From Phytohabitans maris (GTDB lineage: Bacteria > Actinomycetota > Actinomycetes > Mycobacteriales > Micromonosporaceae), in the NCBI RefSeq assembly GCF_031085175.1, contig NZ_JAVHUY010000007.1, forward strand, positions 124,001 to 188,000: a stretch of DNA of 64,000 nt. Reading direction: 5' to 3'. Positions 18,707-26,534 of the stretch are shown in pieces (positions within the stretch are counted from its first letter, which is position 1; each line of letters begins with the position of its first letter). The notes beneath the pieces are model-generated. The model was not told where the DNA came from and searched no databases. It was given only the letters and a program-made list of their open reading frames with translations. The position numbers and the translations under genes are program-made.

Positions 18707-19462
18707 ATGACCCCTGGCCAGCCAGTCAAGTCGGCCGACCGCACCCTGGAGGTGCTGGAGGCCCTCGCCGCCTCCCCTAACCGCCGTTCGCTGATCGAGC
18801 TCGCCCGGGCGCTCGACATCCCCAAGAGCAGCCTGCACGGCATCCTCCGCACGATGGCCCGGCGCGGCTGGGTGGAGACCGACCCGACCGGCACCCGCTT
18901 CGGCCTGGGCGTGCGGGCGCTCGAGGTAGGCGCGGCGTACCTCGACGCGGACGACGCGGTGGGCCTGGTGGCCGGGGTGCTCGACGACCTCTCCCGGCAG
19001 TTCGGCGAGGCCACCCACCTCGGCCGGCTCGACGGCCCGGACGTGGTCTACCTGGCCAAACGCGAGTCGACCCACCGGCTCCGGCTGTACAGCGCGATCG
19101 GCCGCAAGCTGCCCGCGCACGCCACCGCGCTGGGCAAGGCGCTGCTCGCCCACCATCCCGACCCCGACGGCCAGCTGCGCTGGCCGCTCCCCGCGCTGAC
19201 CGACCGCACGATCACCGACCGGGACGCGCTCCACACCGAGCTCCAGCGGACGCGGGAACGGGGGTACGCGCTCGACCGCGAGGAGAACACCGACGGCATC
19301 GTCTGCTTCGCGATCGCGGTACCCCTCACCGACCCGCCCGCCGACGCGATCAGCATCTCCGTACCGGCCGCCCGGATCGGCCCGGAGAGCGAGGAGCGGA
19401 TCACCGGGGCGCTCGCCCGAGCCATGGACCAGTTACGGGCCGCGCGCAGCATGTTTTCATAA
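18707..19462 (+). CDS. IclR-family transcriptional regulator (KdgR-like)
   Basis: A 251-residue repressor/activator. The N-terminal winged HTH is VKSADRTLEVLEALA, then RRSLIELARALDIPKSSLHG and ILRTMARRGWVETD (about residues 7-65). The IclR effector domain (about 80-250) includes GEATHLGRLDGPDVVYLAK, LPAHATALGKALLA and GYALDREENTDGIVCFAIAV. Divergence from eda-kdgK strongly implies control of KDG metabolism, as for KdgR. No Shine-Dalgarno is visible, and the -10-like CATAAT is very close to ATG 18707, which suggests leaderless translation. Confidence 0.92.
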   Translation: MTPGQPVKSADRTLEVLEALAASPNRRSLIELARALDIPKSSLHGILRTMARRGWVETDPTGTRFGLGVRALEVGAAYLDADDAVGLVAGVLDDLSRQFGEATHLGRLDGPDVVYLAKRESTHRLRLYSAIGRKLPAHATALGKALLAHHPDPDGQLRWPLPALTDRTITDRDALHTELQRTRERGYALDREENTDGIVCFAIAVPLTDPPADAISISVPAARIGPESEERITGALARAMDQLRAARSMFS

Positions 19463-19482
19463 CCGTGAATATGTCCTAACCT
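19454..19482 (+). promoter_or_regulatory. Possible promoter of the GH12 endoglucanase gene
   Basis: TTTTCA (19454-19459) and TAACCT (19477-19482) are separated by 17 bases. The match to -35/-10 consensus is weak, but the placement just ahead of the CebR-like box at 19485 fits operator-blocked initiation. Confidence 0.35.
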
Positions 19483-19484
19483 CA

Positions 19485-19498
19485 TGGGAGCGCTCCCG
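19485..19498. promoter_or_regulatory. CebR-like operator upstream of the endoglucanase gene
   Basis: TGGGAGCGCTCCCG differs at one end base from the streptomycete CebR box TGGGAGCGCTCCCA. CebR is the cellobiose/cellotriose-responsive LacI repressor. The box lies 40 bases before the GH12 ATG. Cello-oligosaccharide induction is therefore likely. CebR itself is not identified in this window. Confidence 0.75.
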
Positions 19499-19537
19499 TC
19501 CGACCCACCCGGACCCCACCCACGAAAAGGAGCACCC

Positions 19538-20692
19538 ATGAAACGCCCGATACGCGCGTTGGCCGCGATCGGCCTGTTCATCGCGGGCACCGCGACGGCG
19601 ATCACCGTGGCCGCCGCACCGGCCCAGGCCGACGTCCGCATCTGCGAGCAGTACGGCACGACCACGATCCAGGGCCGCTACGTGGTGATGAACAACCGCT
19701 GGGGCACCAGCGCCGAGCAGTGCATCAACGTGACCGACACCGGCTTTTCGATCGTGAGCCAGCAGGGCACCGGCAACACCAGCGGCGCCCCGGTGTCGTA
19801 CCCGGCCGTCTACTACGGCTGCCACTACACCAACTGCTCGCCGGGCACCAACCTGCCGCTGCAGGTCAGCCAGATCAGCAGCGCCAACAGCAGCGTCAGC
19901 TACAGCTACGTCAGCGGCGCCACGTATGACGCCGCGTTCGACATCTGGCTCGACCCGACGCCCAAGCGCGACGGCGTCAACCAGATGGAGATCATGATCT
20001 GGTTCAACCGCCAGGGCAACATCCAGCCGATCGGCTCGGTGCAGGGCAACGCCACGGTCGGCGGCCGGACCTGGGAGGTCTGGCGCGGCAGCAACGGCTC
20101 CAACAACGTCATCTCGTACGTCGCGCCGTCGCCGATCAACAGCTGGAGCTTCAGCCTGCTGGACTTCATCAACGACATCCGCAACCGCGGCGCCATCACC
20201 AACTCGTGGTACCTGACCAGCGTCCAGGCCGGCTTCGAGCCCTGGATCGGCGGCACCGGCCTCGCGGTCAACTCGTTCTCGACCACGGTCAACCAGGGCA
20301 CGCCGCCCAGCAACCCGTCGACCAGCCCGCCGGCCACCACCCAGCCCCCGGTCACCACGCCCCCGCCGGGCGGTGGCGGCGCCTGCCGGGTCGCGTACAC
20401 GGCGAACTCGTGGAACAACGGCTTCACCGGCAACGTCACGGTGACCAACACGAGCTCCAGCACGGTCAACGGCTGGACGCTGGGCTTCTCGTTCCCGAGC
20501 GGCCAGCAGATCACCAACAGCTGGAACGCGACCGTGACGCAGAGCGGCTCGTCCGTGAGCGCGCGGAACGTCAACTACAACGGCACCATCGCGCCGGGAG
20601 CCAGCCAGTCGTTCGGCTTCCAGGGCACGCACAGCGGCACCAACACAGCGCCCACCGGTTGGACGCTGAACGGTACCGCCTGCTCCTCCTGA
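19538..20692 (+). CDS. Secreted endo-beta-1,4-glucanase, GH12 with CBM2
   Basis: A secreted cellulase that cuts internal beta-1,4-glucan bonds with retention of configuration. The 384 residues comprise a Sec signal peptide (about 1-31, ending APAQA) and a GH12 catalytic domain (about 32-255). Nucleophile E151 lies in NQMEIMIWF and acid/base E234 in [13 protein letters not shown] Thr/Pro/Gly linker (about 256-280) and a CBM2 cellulose-binding module (283-384, bounded by two cysteines, with [15 protein letters not shown] and [12 protein letters not shown]) follow. ATG 19538 follows AAAAGGAG. A CebR-like box is upstream and a strong terminator downstream, so it is monocistronic. Confidence 0.95.
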   Translation: MKRPIRALAAIGLFIAGTATAITVAAAPAQADVRICEQYGTTTIQGRYVVMNNRWGTSAEQCINVTDTGFSIVSQQGTGNTSGAPVSYPAVYYGCHYTNCSPGTNLPLQVSQISSANSSVSYSYVSGATYDAAFDIWLDPTPKRDGVNQMEIMIWFNRQGNIQPIGSVQGNATVGGRTWEVWRGSNGSNNVISYVAPSPINSWSFSLLDFINDIRNRGAITNSWYLTSVQAGFEPWIGGTGLAVNSFSTTVNQGTPPSNPSTSPPATTQPPVTTPPPGGGGACRVAYTANSWNNGFTGNVTVTNTSSSTVNGWTLGFSFPSGQQITNSWNATVTQSGSSVSARNVNYNGTIAPGASQSFGFQGTHSGTNTAPTGWTLNGTACSS

Positions 20693-20709
20693 CCTCGCTC
20701 CCTCCACAG

Positions 20710-20737
20710 ATCGGGGCGCCCTCCGGGGCGCCCCGAT
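20710..20737. terminator. Bidirectional terminator after the endoglucanase gene
   Basis: ATCGGGGCGCCC (20710-20721) pairs perfectly with GGGCGCCCCGAT (20726-20737) across a four-base loop. It lies in the 60-base gap between the convergent GH12 and AlbA_2 genes. Confidence 0.88.
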
Positions 20738-20752
20738 CGCTCTCATCGAACG

Positions 20753-22465
20753 TCAGATCCGTCGATAGCGCCGCAGCGGCGACCGCGGCGGCGCCGTCGC
20801 CTCAACCTTGCCCACGGCGATGAGGGACTCGAGCGCCCGGAGCACGGTGATCTGTCCGAGTCCAGTCGCTAGCTCGATATCGCGCCGGGACATTTCGCCC
20901 CGCCCGGAAAGGGCGGCGAGCACAGCTCCTTCACGGTCGCCCTGCGACGCCTCGGCCAGAGCACGCCCAGCCGACGGTACGAGAACGTAGCGGGCGTGTC
21001 TCCGCTCTCCGATCCTCGCCGCCAGCCCACGCCCGACCAGATCGGCCAACTCCACCGTGGCCCGTCGCCCGTCAAGGCCGAGGTTCCTCATGGACTGGTT
21101 CGTGATGGCCCGGCCTTCGTGCAGTTGCGCGAGGGCCATCTGTTGTGTAGCGGTCAGGCCAGTCGCACCCAGCCCTTCGATCCAGGCCATCGTCTCCGCG
21201 GTCAGCAGTGCGTGTCGCGGGAAAACGACCTTGAAGCGAGTGATCCGGTTGTGAAACTCTGGCGGCGCCGACCCTGCCCTCCTCATCTCACGCAGCATCG
21301 TGGGAATGCCGCTAGCGCGGTTTTCGCAGACCGTGCGGTCGCTGTCCGGCAACTGCACGTCCTGCAGCAACTTGACCAGCACCGGGTTTCGGGTAGAAGA
21401 CACACCTTCGCCGCCCAGGTCGTCTTCGGTCACCGCGCCGAACAGCCCGCCTGGGTTGGCCACGGCCAGCCGATCCGCATAGAGCACGATCTGCACCGGC
21501 GTCCCACGGGAGTACGGCGAATAGTCGCGGTGCACGAGGGCGTTGACGATCACCTCACGCAGTGCCTCGACCGGATAGTCGTAAACGTCCCGCCGCCCAG
21601 CGCCCTCGACAAACGAACGTACCGAGGTGTTGCGGAGCACCGCCGCTACCGCCTCGTCGACGATGTTGGGGATGGAGCCCTCAAAGGTCCGGTTGTCGAG
21701 AAACCGGGGGCCGCCCGCGGGAACATCCTCCGCCGAGACGCCGGGGTAGACGACGAACGTCGCGTTGAGCTGCGGAAAGAACTGTTGCGGATACTGCCCC
21801 AGCGCGAGCATGCCGCCAAGAGTCGGAACGAGACGGCCGTCAACGTCCGGAGCCAGAACGTTCAGGCGACGAAGGACACCCTCGTCATCGAGTCCATCAA
21901 ACGCCCGTCGCTGCCGCTGCCGCACCCGCCGCAGCAGGTAGCTAACGGACAGGCCGTCGAGATCCTCGACGCTCGCGCCGTCTACGGACCGCCTGTCGTC
22001 GTCGGGCTGGCCTCTGTTGGTGTGCAGAAGATGGATCTCGAAGTCGGTCAGCTTTCGGTCACCGTCTCCGCCACGCGTAAAGGATCCGTTGTACTCTCCC
22101 CGGCTCCTCACAAAGCAGGGCTTGAAGCGCGGGTCCAACTCCGGAATCTCGGCGACCACGATGGCTCCCTCGCCGATGTCGACAATGTCGATCTCGGCGC
22201 GGACCGGTGGTTCGAGGTCGCTTGAACACGCGCTCGCAAGATCGTCGCGGATCCGGGCAGCCTGAAAGCCCTCCGCGACCGCGAAGTCGGCCCGCTCGTC
22301 CAGGCCAAGGAGGATTGTGCCTCCTCGTCCGTTACTGAAGGCGCTGATGGTCTCGCGGACAGACTTCGGCAGACCGCCGACGGCGGTCTTGGCTTCCAGG
22401 TCGGTGAGATCCGTGGCACGGGCACGCAGTAATGTGACGAGCCCACGAAGTTCGACTGTATCCAC
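20753..22465 (-). CDS. AlbA_2 (Schlafen-type) domain ATP-binding regulator
   Basis: The 570-residue protein has an N-terminal AlbA_2 domain (about 15-140). Its typical strings are DLEAKTAVGGLPKSVRETIS, AFSNGRGGTILLGLDE and FVRSRGEYNGSFTRGG. A GHKL-like ATP-binding module follows at about 280-400 (EALREVIVNALVHRDYSPYS, VQIVLYADRLAVANPGGLFG). The C-terminal part is winged-helix-like (SRRDIELATGLGQITVLRAL). Such proteins are usually annotated as transcriptional regulators or ATP-binding proteins; some act in phage defence. GTG 22465 is chosen because upstream sequence contains an operator-like repeat. Codon choice looks slightly less GC-biased than the neighbours, consistent with an accessory gene. 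Confidence 0.85.
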   Translation of the reverse strand: MDTVELRGLVTLLRARATDLTDLEAKTAVGGLPKSVRETISAFSNGRGGTILLGLDERADFAVAEGFQAARIRDDLASACSSDLEPPVRAEIDIVDIGEGAIVVAEIPELDPRFKPCFVRSRGEYNGSFTRGGDGDRKLTDFEIHLLHTNRGQPDDDRRSVDGASVEDLDGLSVSYLLRRVRQRQRRAFDGLDDEGVLRRLNVLAPDVDGRLVPTLGGMLALGQYPQQFFPQLNATFVVYPGVSAEDVPAGGPRFLDNRTFEGSIPNIVDEAVAAVLRNTSVRSFVEGAGRRDVYDYPVEALREVIVNALVHRDYSPYSRGTPVQIVLYADRLAVANPGGLFGAVTEDDLGGEGVSSTRNPVLVKLLQDVQLPDSDRTVCENRASGIPTMLREMRRAGSAPPEFHNRITRFKVVFPRHALLTAETMAWIEGLGATGLTATQQMALAQLHEGRAITNQSMRNLGLDGRRATVELADLVGRGLAARIGERRHARYVLVPSAGRALAEASQGDREGAVLAALSGRGEMSRRDIELATGLGQITVLRALESLIAVGKVEATAPPRSPLRRYRRI

Positions 22466-22479
22466 ACCACCACGACCCC

Positions 22480-22508
22480 GATAAAGACTTCGTGATAAAG
22501 ACTTTATC
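22480..22508. promoter_or_regulatory. GATAAAG repeat/palindrome upstream of the AlbA_2 gene
   Basis: GATAAAGACTT is repeated at 22480-22490 and 22494-22504. The second copy extends into the perfect palindrome GATAAAG-A-CTTTATC (22494-22508). It begins 15 bases upstream of the GTG at 22465, in an AT-rich island. This position suits autoregulation by the encoded winged-helix protein. Confidence 0.55.
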
Positions 22509-22566
22509 AGGCACGTCGGTCCCGCGTGGGCATCGCCGCGCGTTTGTTTTGGCTCCTGGAGAGTGG

Positions 22567-22896
22567 TCAGGCGATCGTGGGGTAGGCGCGTCCCATCACC
22601 TGGCGTAGCTGGGCCGCGCCGGTCACGGTGAAGCGCTGGCCGGCGGCCAGGCGTAGCTCCAGGCCCCGGCCCTGCTGGGCGGCGCGGGACGCGGCCGCGG
22701 CGAGGGCCGTGACGATGCTGTCGTTGACGCTCGGCACGCGGACAAGGTCGATGACGATCGGGGTGGCCCGCTCGTCGACGATGTCGGCGAGCGCGTCGTG
22801 CAGGGTGGCGGCAACGGTGGCGTCGAGGGGACCCTCGGCGTAGACCAGGGCGGCCTCGCCGAGACGGACGACGGTGAAGTGGGACAACGCCCTCAC
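22567..22896 (-). CDS. STAS-domain anti-sigma factor antagonist-like protein
   Basis: A 109-residue single STAS domain: HFTVVRLGEAALVYAEGPLD, then ATPIVIDLVRVPSVNDSIVT and LELRLAAGQRFTVTG. STAS antagonists bind anti-sigma kinases and are controlled by Ser phosphorylation at the DSxG site. Here the motif is VNDSIVTAL, with Ser but without the usual following Gly. No kinase or sigma factor gene is adjacent, so the partner is unknown. Start GTG 22896. It lies between the AlbA_2 gene and the divergent phosphoesterase/pseudo-ligase gene. Confidence 0.82.
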   Translation of the reverse strand: MRALSHFTVVRLGEAALVYAEGPLDATVAATLHDALADIVDERATPIVIDLVRVPSVNDSIVTALAAAASRAAQQGRGLELRLAAGQRFTVTGAAQLRQVMGRAYPTIA

Positions 22897-23050
22897 CCCC
22901 GGGGCTGAGTTGGGCTGGCGCTCGCTCCGCTCGCCTGGTCCCGGTCGCTGGCTTCACCGGCAGCGCCCGAGGCCACGTTCGCGAAGTACTTTCCACGGTA
23001 CCCAGATCGAGCCCATGCGATACCGTCGCGGCGCGGCGACAATTGCGAAT

Positions 23051-24115
23051 ATGGGCGACCGGCTGGACGAGTACCGCCGCAAGCGTGACGCCAAGCGGAC
23101 GCCGGAGCCGGTGCCCGAGCGGCGCCCGGCGGCGGGCGGCGACGACACGTTCGTGATCCAGCAGCACCACGCCCGCAGCCTGCACTGGGACCTGCGGCTG
23201 GAGCGCGGCGGCGTCCTGGTCTCCTGGGCCGTGCCGCGCGGCGTGCCCCGCGACCCGGCGCGCAACAACCTTGCCGTGCAGACCGAGGACCACCCGATGG
23301 AGTACAAGGACTTCCACGGCGAGATCCCGGCCGGCGAGTACGGCGGCGGGCGGATGACCATCTTCGACCGCGGCACGTACGAGACGGAGAAGTGGCGCGA
23401 GAGCGAGGTGATCGTCACGCTGCACGGCGAGCGGGTCTCCGGCCGGTACGTGCTGTTTCGCACCGACGGCAAGAACTGGATGATCCACCGGATGGACCCG
23501 CCGCCGGCCGGCTTCAGCCCGATGCCGGACCTGGTCGCGCCGATGCTGCCGGTCCGCGCCGCCAAGCTGCCCGCCGACGACGACGCCTGGGCGTACGAGC
23601 TGGCCTGGGACGGTGTGCGCGCGGTGACCTACGTGTCCGGCGGCCGGCCGCGGCTGCTCGGCGGCGACGACAAGGACATCACCGCCTCGTACCCGGAGGT
23701 GCGGGAGATGGCCGAGGCGCTGGCGCCGACCGAGTGCGTGCTCGACGGCGTGGTCGTGGCGTTCGACGCCGCGGGGCGGGTGAGCGAGGCGGCGCTGCGC
23801 CCGCGGGTACGGGTCACCGACGGCGCGGCCGCCCGCCGGGTGGCATCCCGGGTGCCGGTGCAGTACCTCGTCTTCGACCTGCTCTGGGTCGAGGGCCGGT
23901 CCACTCTGGACCTGCCGTACGTGGAGCGGCGCGAGCTGCTGGCCACGCTCGACCTGGCCGGGCCCCACTGGCAGGTGCCGCCGCACTTCACCGGCGGCGG
24001 CGAGTTCGCCCGGCAGGCCAGTCGCGACCAGGGTCTCGGCGGCGTGGTGGCCAAGCGCCTGGACTCGCCGTACCTGCCGGGCAGGCGCACCCGCCAGTGG
24101 CTGGAGCTACCCTGA
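23051..24115 (+). CDS. LigD-type 3'-phosphoesterase fused to a catalytically dead ATP-dependent DNA ligase domain
   Basis: From ATG 23051 the protein has 354 residues. Residues 1-160 are a LigD phosphoesterase (PE) domain, opening GDRLDEYRRKRD. The metal/phosphate residues are kept: H39, H45, D47, R49 (FVIQQHHARSLHWDLRLE) and H81 (EDHPMEYKDFHG). This domain normally trims 3'-phosphate/ribonucleotide ends in NHEJ. Residues about 165-354 follow the ligase adenylation domain but have lost its chemistry. Motif I is YELAWDGVRA, with Ala185 in place of the AMP-accepting lysine. Motif III is LDGVVVAFD (Glu to Val), motif IV GLGGVVAKRL (Glu to Gly), and the final WLELP lacks the motif V lysines. The OB domain is absent. 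The PE is probably active; the ligase part is at most a binding scaffold. It overlaps the next gene tail-to-tail by nine bases. Confidence 0.9.
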   Translation: MGDRLDEYRRKRDAKRTPEPVPERRPAAGGDDTFVIQQHHARSLHWDLRLERGGVLVSWAVPRGVPRDPARNNLAVQTEDHPMEYKDFHGEIPAGEYGGGRMTIFDRGTYETEKWRESEVIVTLHGERVSGRYVLFRTDGKNWMIHRMDPPPAGFSPMPDLVAPMLPVRAAKLPADDDAWAYELAWDGVRAVTYVSGGRPRLLGGDDKDITASYPEVREMAEALAPTECVLDGVVVAFDAAGRVSEAALRPRVRVTDGAAARRVASRVPVQYLVFDLLWVEGRSTLDLPYVERRELLATLDLAGPHWQVPPHFTGGGEFARQASRDQGLGGVVAKRLDSPYLPGRRTRQWLELP

Positions 24116-24970
24116 CAGCCCGCGCAGGTATGCCGCCACCGCGCTCATGTCCCGGTCGCCGAAGGAGGCGGCCACCGCGGCCGTAGCCACGCCGAGGTTG
24201 GTGTCGGCCTGGGGCATCCGGGCACCGACCCGCTCGCCGAGCTGGCGGACCAGGTCGAGGTCCTTCGCCACCAGGTCGAGGCTGAACGCGACCGGCACCT
24301 CGTCGGGGCGTTCGAAGGCCGCCCGCTTGTACGAGACGAACGCCGAGCCGACCGCGCTGTTGGCGAGCACCTCGTACGTGGTCTCGCGCGGCACACCGGC
24401 CCGCTCGGCCAGCACCAGCGACTCGGCGAGCGCCTGGTTGAGCGCGAGCACGACGGTGTTGACGGCGAGCTTGACGACCGCGCCCGAGCCCAGGTCGCCG
24501 ACGTGGAAGACCTGGCGGCCGAGCAGGTCGAGCACGGGCCGGGCCCGGTCGACGCCCGCCGCGGGCCCGCCGACCATGAACGTCAGCTGCCCCTTCTCCA
24601 CCAGCGCGGTGCTGCCCGACACCGGCCCGTCCAGCAGCACGGCGCCGCGGCCGGTGACCAGCGGCTCGACCCGGCGTACCGTCTCGGGGTCGATCGTGCT
24701 GCTCTCCACGACGACCGTGCCCTCGGTGAGGCCGGCCGCGACGCCGTCCGGGCCGTCGTAGGCGGCGAGCACCGCGGCGTCGTCGGCCAGCGAGACGATG
24801 ACGACGTCGGCCGAGGCCGCCGCCTCGGCCGCGGTCTGCGCGACGGCACAGCCCGTGGCGGACGCCTTCTCGCGCGTACGGTTCCAGACCACCACCTCGG
24901 CGCCCGTCTCGCGCAGCCGGCCGGCCATGCCCGCGCCCATCCGCCCGGCGCCGATGATCGCGACCCTCAC
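24107..24970 (-). CDS. NAD(P)-dependent beta-hydroxyacid dehydrogenase (HIBADH family)
   Basis: A 287-residue oxidoreductase of the 3-hydroxyisobutyrate/6-phosphogluconate dehydrogenase superfamily. The N-terminal Rossmann motif is VAIIGAGRMGAGMAGRL. The substrate loop is LLDGPVSGSTALVEKGQLTF, and the catalytic lysine lies in GSGAVVKLAVNTVVLALNQA (about 165-185). The helical C-terminal domain ends with RDMSAVAAYLRGLSG. GTG 24970 overlaps the SDR stop (GTGA), and this is the last gene of the seven-gene operon. The substrate is not deducible; it would reduce or oxidise a short beta-hydroxy acid or semialdehyde in the same pathway. Confidence 0.9.
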   Translation of the reverse strand: MRVAIIGAGRMGAGMAGRLRETGAEVVVWNRTREKASATGCAVAQTAAEAAASADVVIVSLADDAAVLAAYDGPDGVAAGLTEGTVVVESSTIDPETVRRVEPLVTGRGAVLLDGPVSGSTALVEKGQLTFMVGGPAAGVDRARPVLDLLGRQVFHVGDLGSGAVVKLAVNTVVLALNQALAESLVLAERAGVPRETTYEVLANSAVGSAFVSYKRAAFERPDEVPVAFSLDLVAKDLDLVRQLGERVGARMPQADTNLGVATAAVAASFGDRDMSAVAAYLRGLSG

Positions 24971-25644
24971 TTCAGCAGCCAGCCGCCGTCGACGGGCAGG
25001 TTGACACCGTTGATCGCCCCGTTGCGGAGCAGGAAGACCACGGCGTCGCGGACCTCGTTCATGACCGCCAGCCGGCCGAGCGGCGTACGTGCCACGACCG
25101 CGTCCAGCGGCTTGCCTTCCCAGTACGGGCTGTCGCCGACGATGCCGGGGTGGATGCCGTTGACCCGGATCGGGGCGAGCTCGCAGGCGAGCGTGTGCAC
25201 GAGCCCGACCACGCCGCCGTTGACCGTGGAGACGGTGGTGGAGCCCGGGTACGGCCGCTGCATCGCCTGCCCGCCGAAGACCACGATCGAGCTGGTCGGG
25301 TGCATCTTCGGCACCAGCGTGTGCACGACCTCGGTGTAGCCGACCAGCTTGAGCGTGACCAGCCGGATCGCCCGCTCGATCACGTACTCGGCGGCGGTGT
25401 TGTGGTCCCGCTCGATCGCGGCGAGCACGAGATGGTCGACGCGCTCCACCCCGGCGAGCGCGTCGGCGATCGTCGCCGGCTCGGCCAGGTCGAGCGCCAC
25501 GCCGCGGGCGCCGACCTCCTTGGCCACCCGCTCGGCGCGGCCGGCGTCGCGGCTGGTCAGCAGGACGTCGTCGCCGAGGTCGGCGAAGAACCGGGCGACC
25601 TCCAGCCCGATCCCCGCCGAACCGCCAACTACGACAACGCTCAT
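24967..25644 (-). CDS. SDR-fold protein lacking the canonical Tyr-x-x-x-Lys
   Basis: A 225-residue short-chain dehydrogenase fold. VVVVGGSAGIGLEVARFFAD is the NAD(P) glycine motif, DHLVLAAIERDHNTA stands where NNAG would be, and VNGIHPGIVGDSPYWEG is the usual PG segment. Aligning STTVSTVNGGVVGLVHTLA with the active-site helix puts Val and Asn where catalytic Tyr and Lys should be. Normal SDR chemistry is therefore doubtful, although many annotated SDRs of this shape exist. ATG 25644 overlaps the cupin stop by four bases (ATGA). The frame open upstream is a shadow of the cupin and amidohydrolase genes. It may bind cofactor without classical turnover. Confidence 0.85.
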   Translation of the reverse strand: MSVVVVGGSAGIGLEVARFFADLGDDVLLTSRDAGRAERVAKEVGARGVALDLAEPATIADALAGVERVDHLVLAAIERDHNTAAEYVIERAIRLVTLKLVGYTEVVHTLVPKMHPTSSIVVFGGQAMQRPYPGSTTVSTVNGGVVGLVHTLACELAPIRVNGIHPGIVGDSPYWEGKPLDAVVARTPLGRLAVMNEVRDAVVFLLRNGAINGVNLPVDGGWLLK

Positions 25645-26534
25645 GAGTCCTCCTCGTGCAAAGCCTCGCGCAGGTACGCCCAGTCGCGCGCGAAGCGGTA
25701 GGAATGCCGCGGCGGCGGCTGCGGCGCCTGGGTCTCCAGCCAGCGCACCGGGCCGTCGCCGGCGTTCGCGAAGCCGTGCACGCAGCCGACCCCGGCCCAG
25801 GCGACGTCGCCGACCTCGAGGCGGTACGTCTCGCCGTCGAACGTAGCGTCGGTGGCGCCCTCGAGGATCAGGTAGGTCTCCTCGAACGGATGGTCGTGCG
25901 CGCCCGCCACGCCGTCCGGCTCGTACTGCACCATGAACATCGTGGACAGGTCGGCGCCGAGGTCGCTGTCGACCATCATCTTCACCGTGATGCCGCTGTA
26001 GACCAGCAGCGCGGTGCGCATGCTGGCGGAGACGGCGAGCAGGTCCTGGCTCTGCTTGCCCGGGTCCATGTGCTGCGGCGAGATGTGTCCGAACGACTGG
26101 GTGCGCGGGTCGCGGGGGTCGACCGGCAGCACCGGCCCGGGGGCCGCCAGTGCTGCCGGCAGCGTGTCGCCGTCGAGCCGCCCACGCGGCTGCGGCGCCT
26201 GCATCTGCGCCCACCGGGCGGGCTCGTCGCCGAGGTTGCGCCAGGCGTACGGCACGCCCGTGTTGACCAGGCCGTAGTCGCCGGGCTCCAGGCGGTACGA
26301 CCCGCCGGGCGTGTCCATCACCGCGGATCCGCTCAGCAGGAACACCGACTCCTCGAACCAGTTGACCCGGCTGGGTACGGAGGCGCCCGGCGCCAGCTCG
26401 CACACGGCGAACCCGGTGTGCACCGCGCCGGGCACGCCCTCGTCCACTATGGACCAGCGCGAGAAGCCGCCGGAGACGGCGGTGAAAGCCGCCTCCGACG
26501 CCCGTCGTACGACGTGCCTCGACGTCACCGTCAC
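25641..26534 (-). CDS. Bicupin protein
   Basis: The 297-residue protein has two cupin barrels. The N-terminal one runs from about 40 to 120 (FEESVFLLSGSAVMDTPGG, YRLEPGDYGLVNTGVPYAWR). The C-terminal one runs from about 195 to 280 with metal ligands in HDHPFEETYLILEGATDATF and VHGFANAGD. Only the second carries a full His/Glu metal set; the first has lost its histidines. The layout resembles (S)-ureidoglycine aminohydrolase, but that function is not assignable here. It is coupled by four-base overlaps to the amidohydrolase (upstream) and the SDR (downstream), so it belongs to the same catabolic operon. Confidence 0.85.
   Translation of the reverse strand: MTVTSRHVVRRASEAAFTAVSGGFSRWSIVDEGVPGAVHTGFAVCELAPGASVPSRVNWFEESVFLLSGSAVMDTPGGSYRLEPGDYGLVNTGVPYAWRNLGDEPARWAQMQAPQPRGRLDGDTLPAALAAPGPVLPVDPRDPRTQSFGHISPQHMDPGKQSQDLLAVSASMRTALLVYSGITVKMMVDSDLGADLSTMFMVQYEPDGVAGAHDHPFEETYLILEGATDATFDGETYRLEVGDVAWAGVGCVHGFANAGDGPVRWLETQAPQPPPRHSYRFARDWAYLREALHEEDS

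Noticed and set aside
20753-23986. AlbA_2 protein extended to over 1000 residues
   Set aside because: The added part is opposite to the STAS and phosphoesterase genes and lacks any homology; the operator-like repeat lies within it.
23600-24115. Functional ATP-dependent DNA ligase
   Set aside because: The AMP-accepting lysine and other motif residues are missing and the OB domain is absent.
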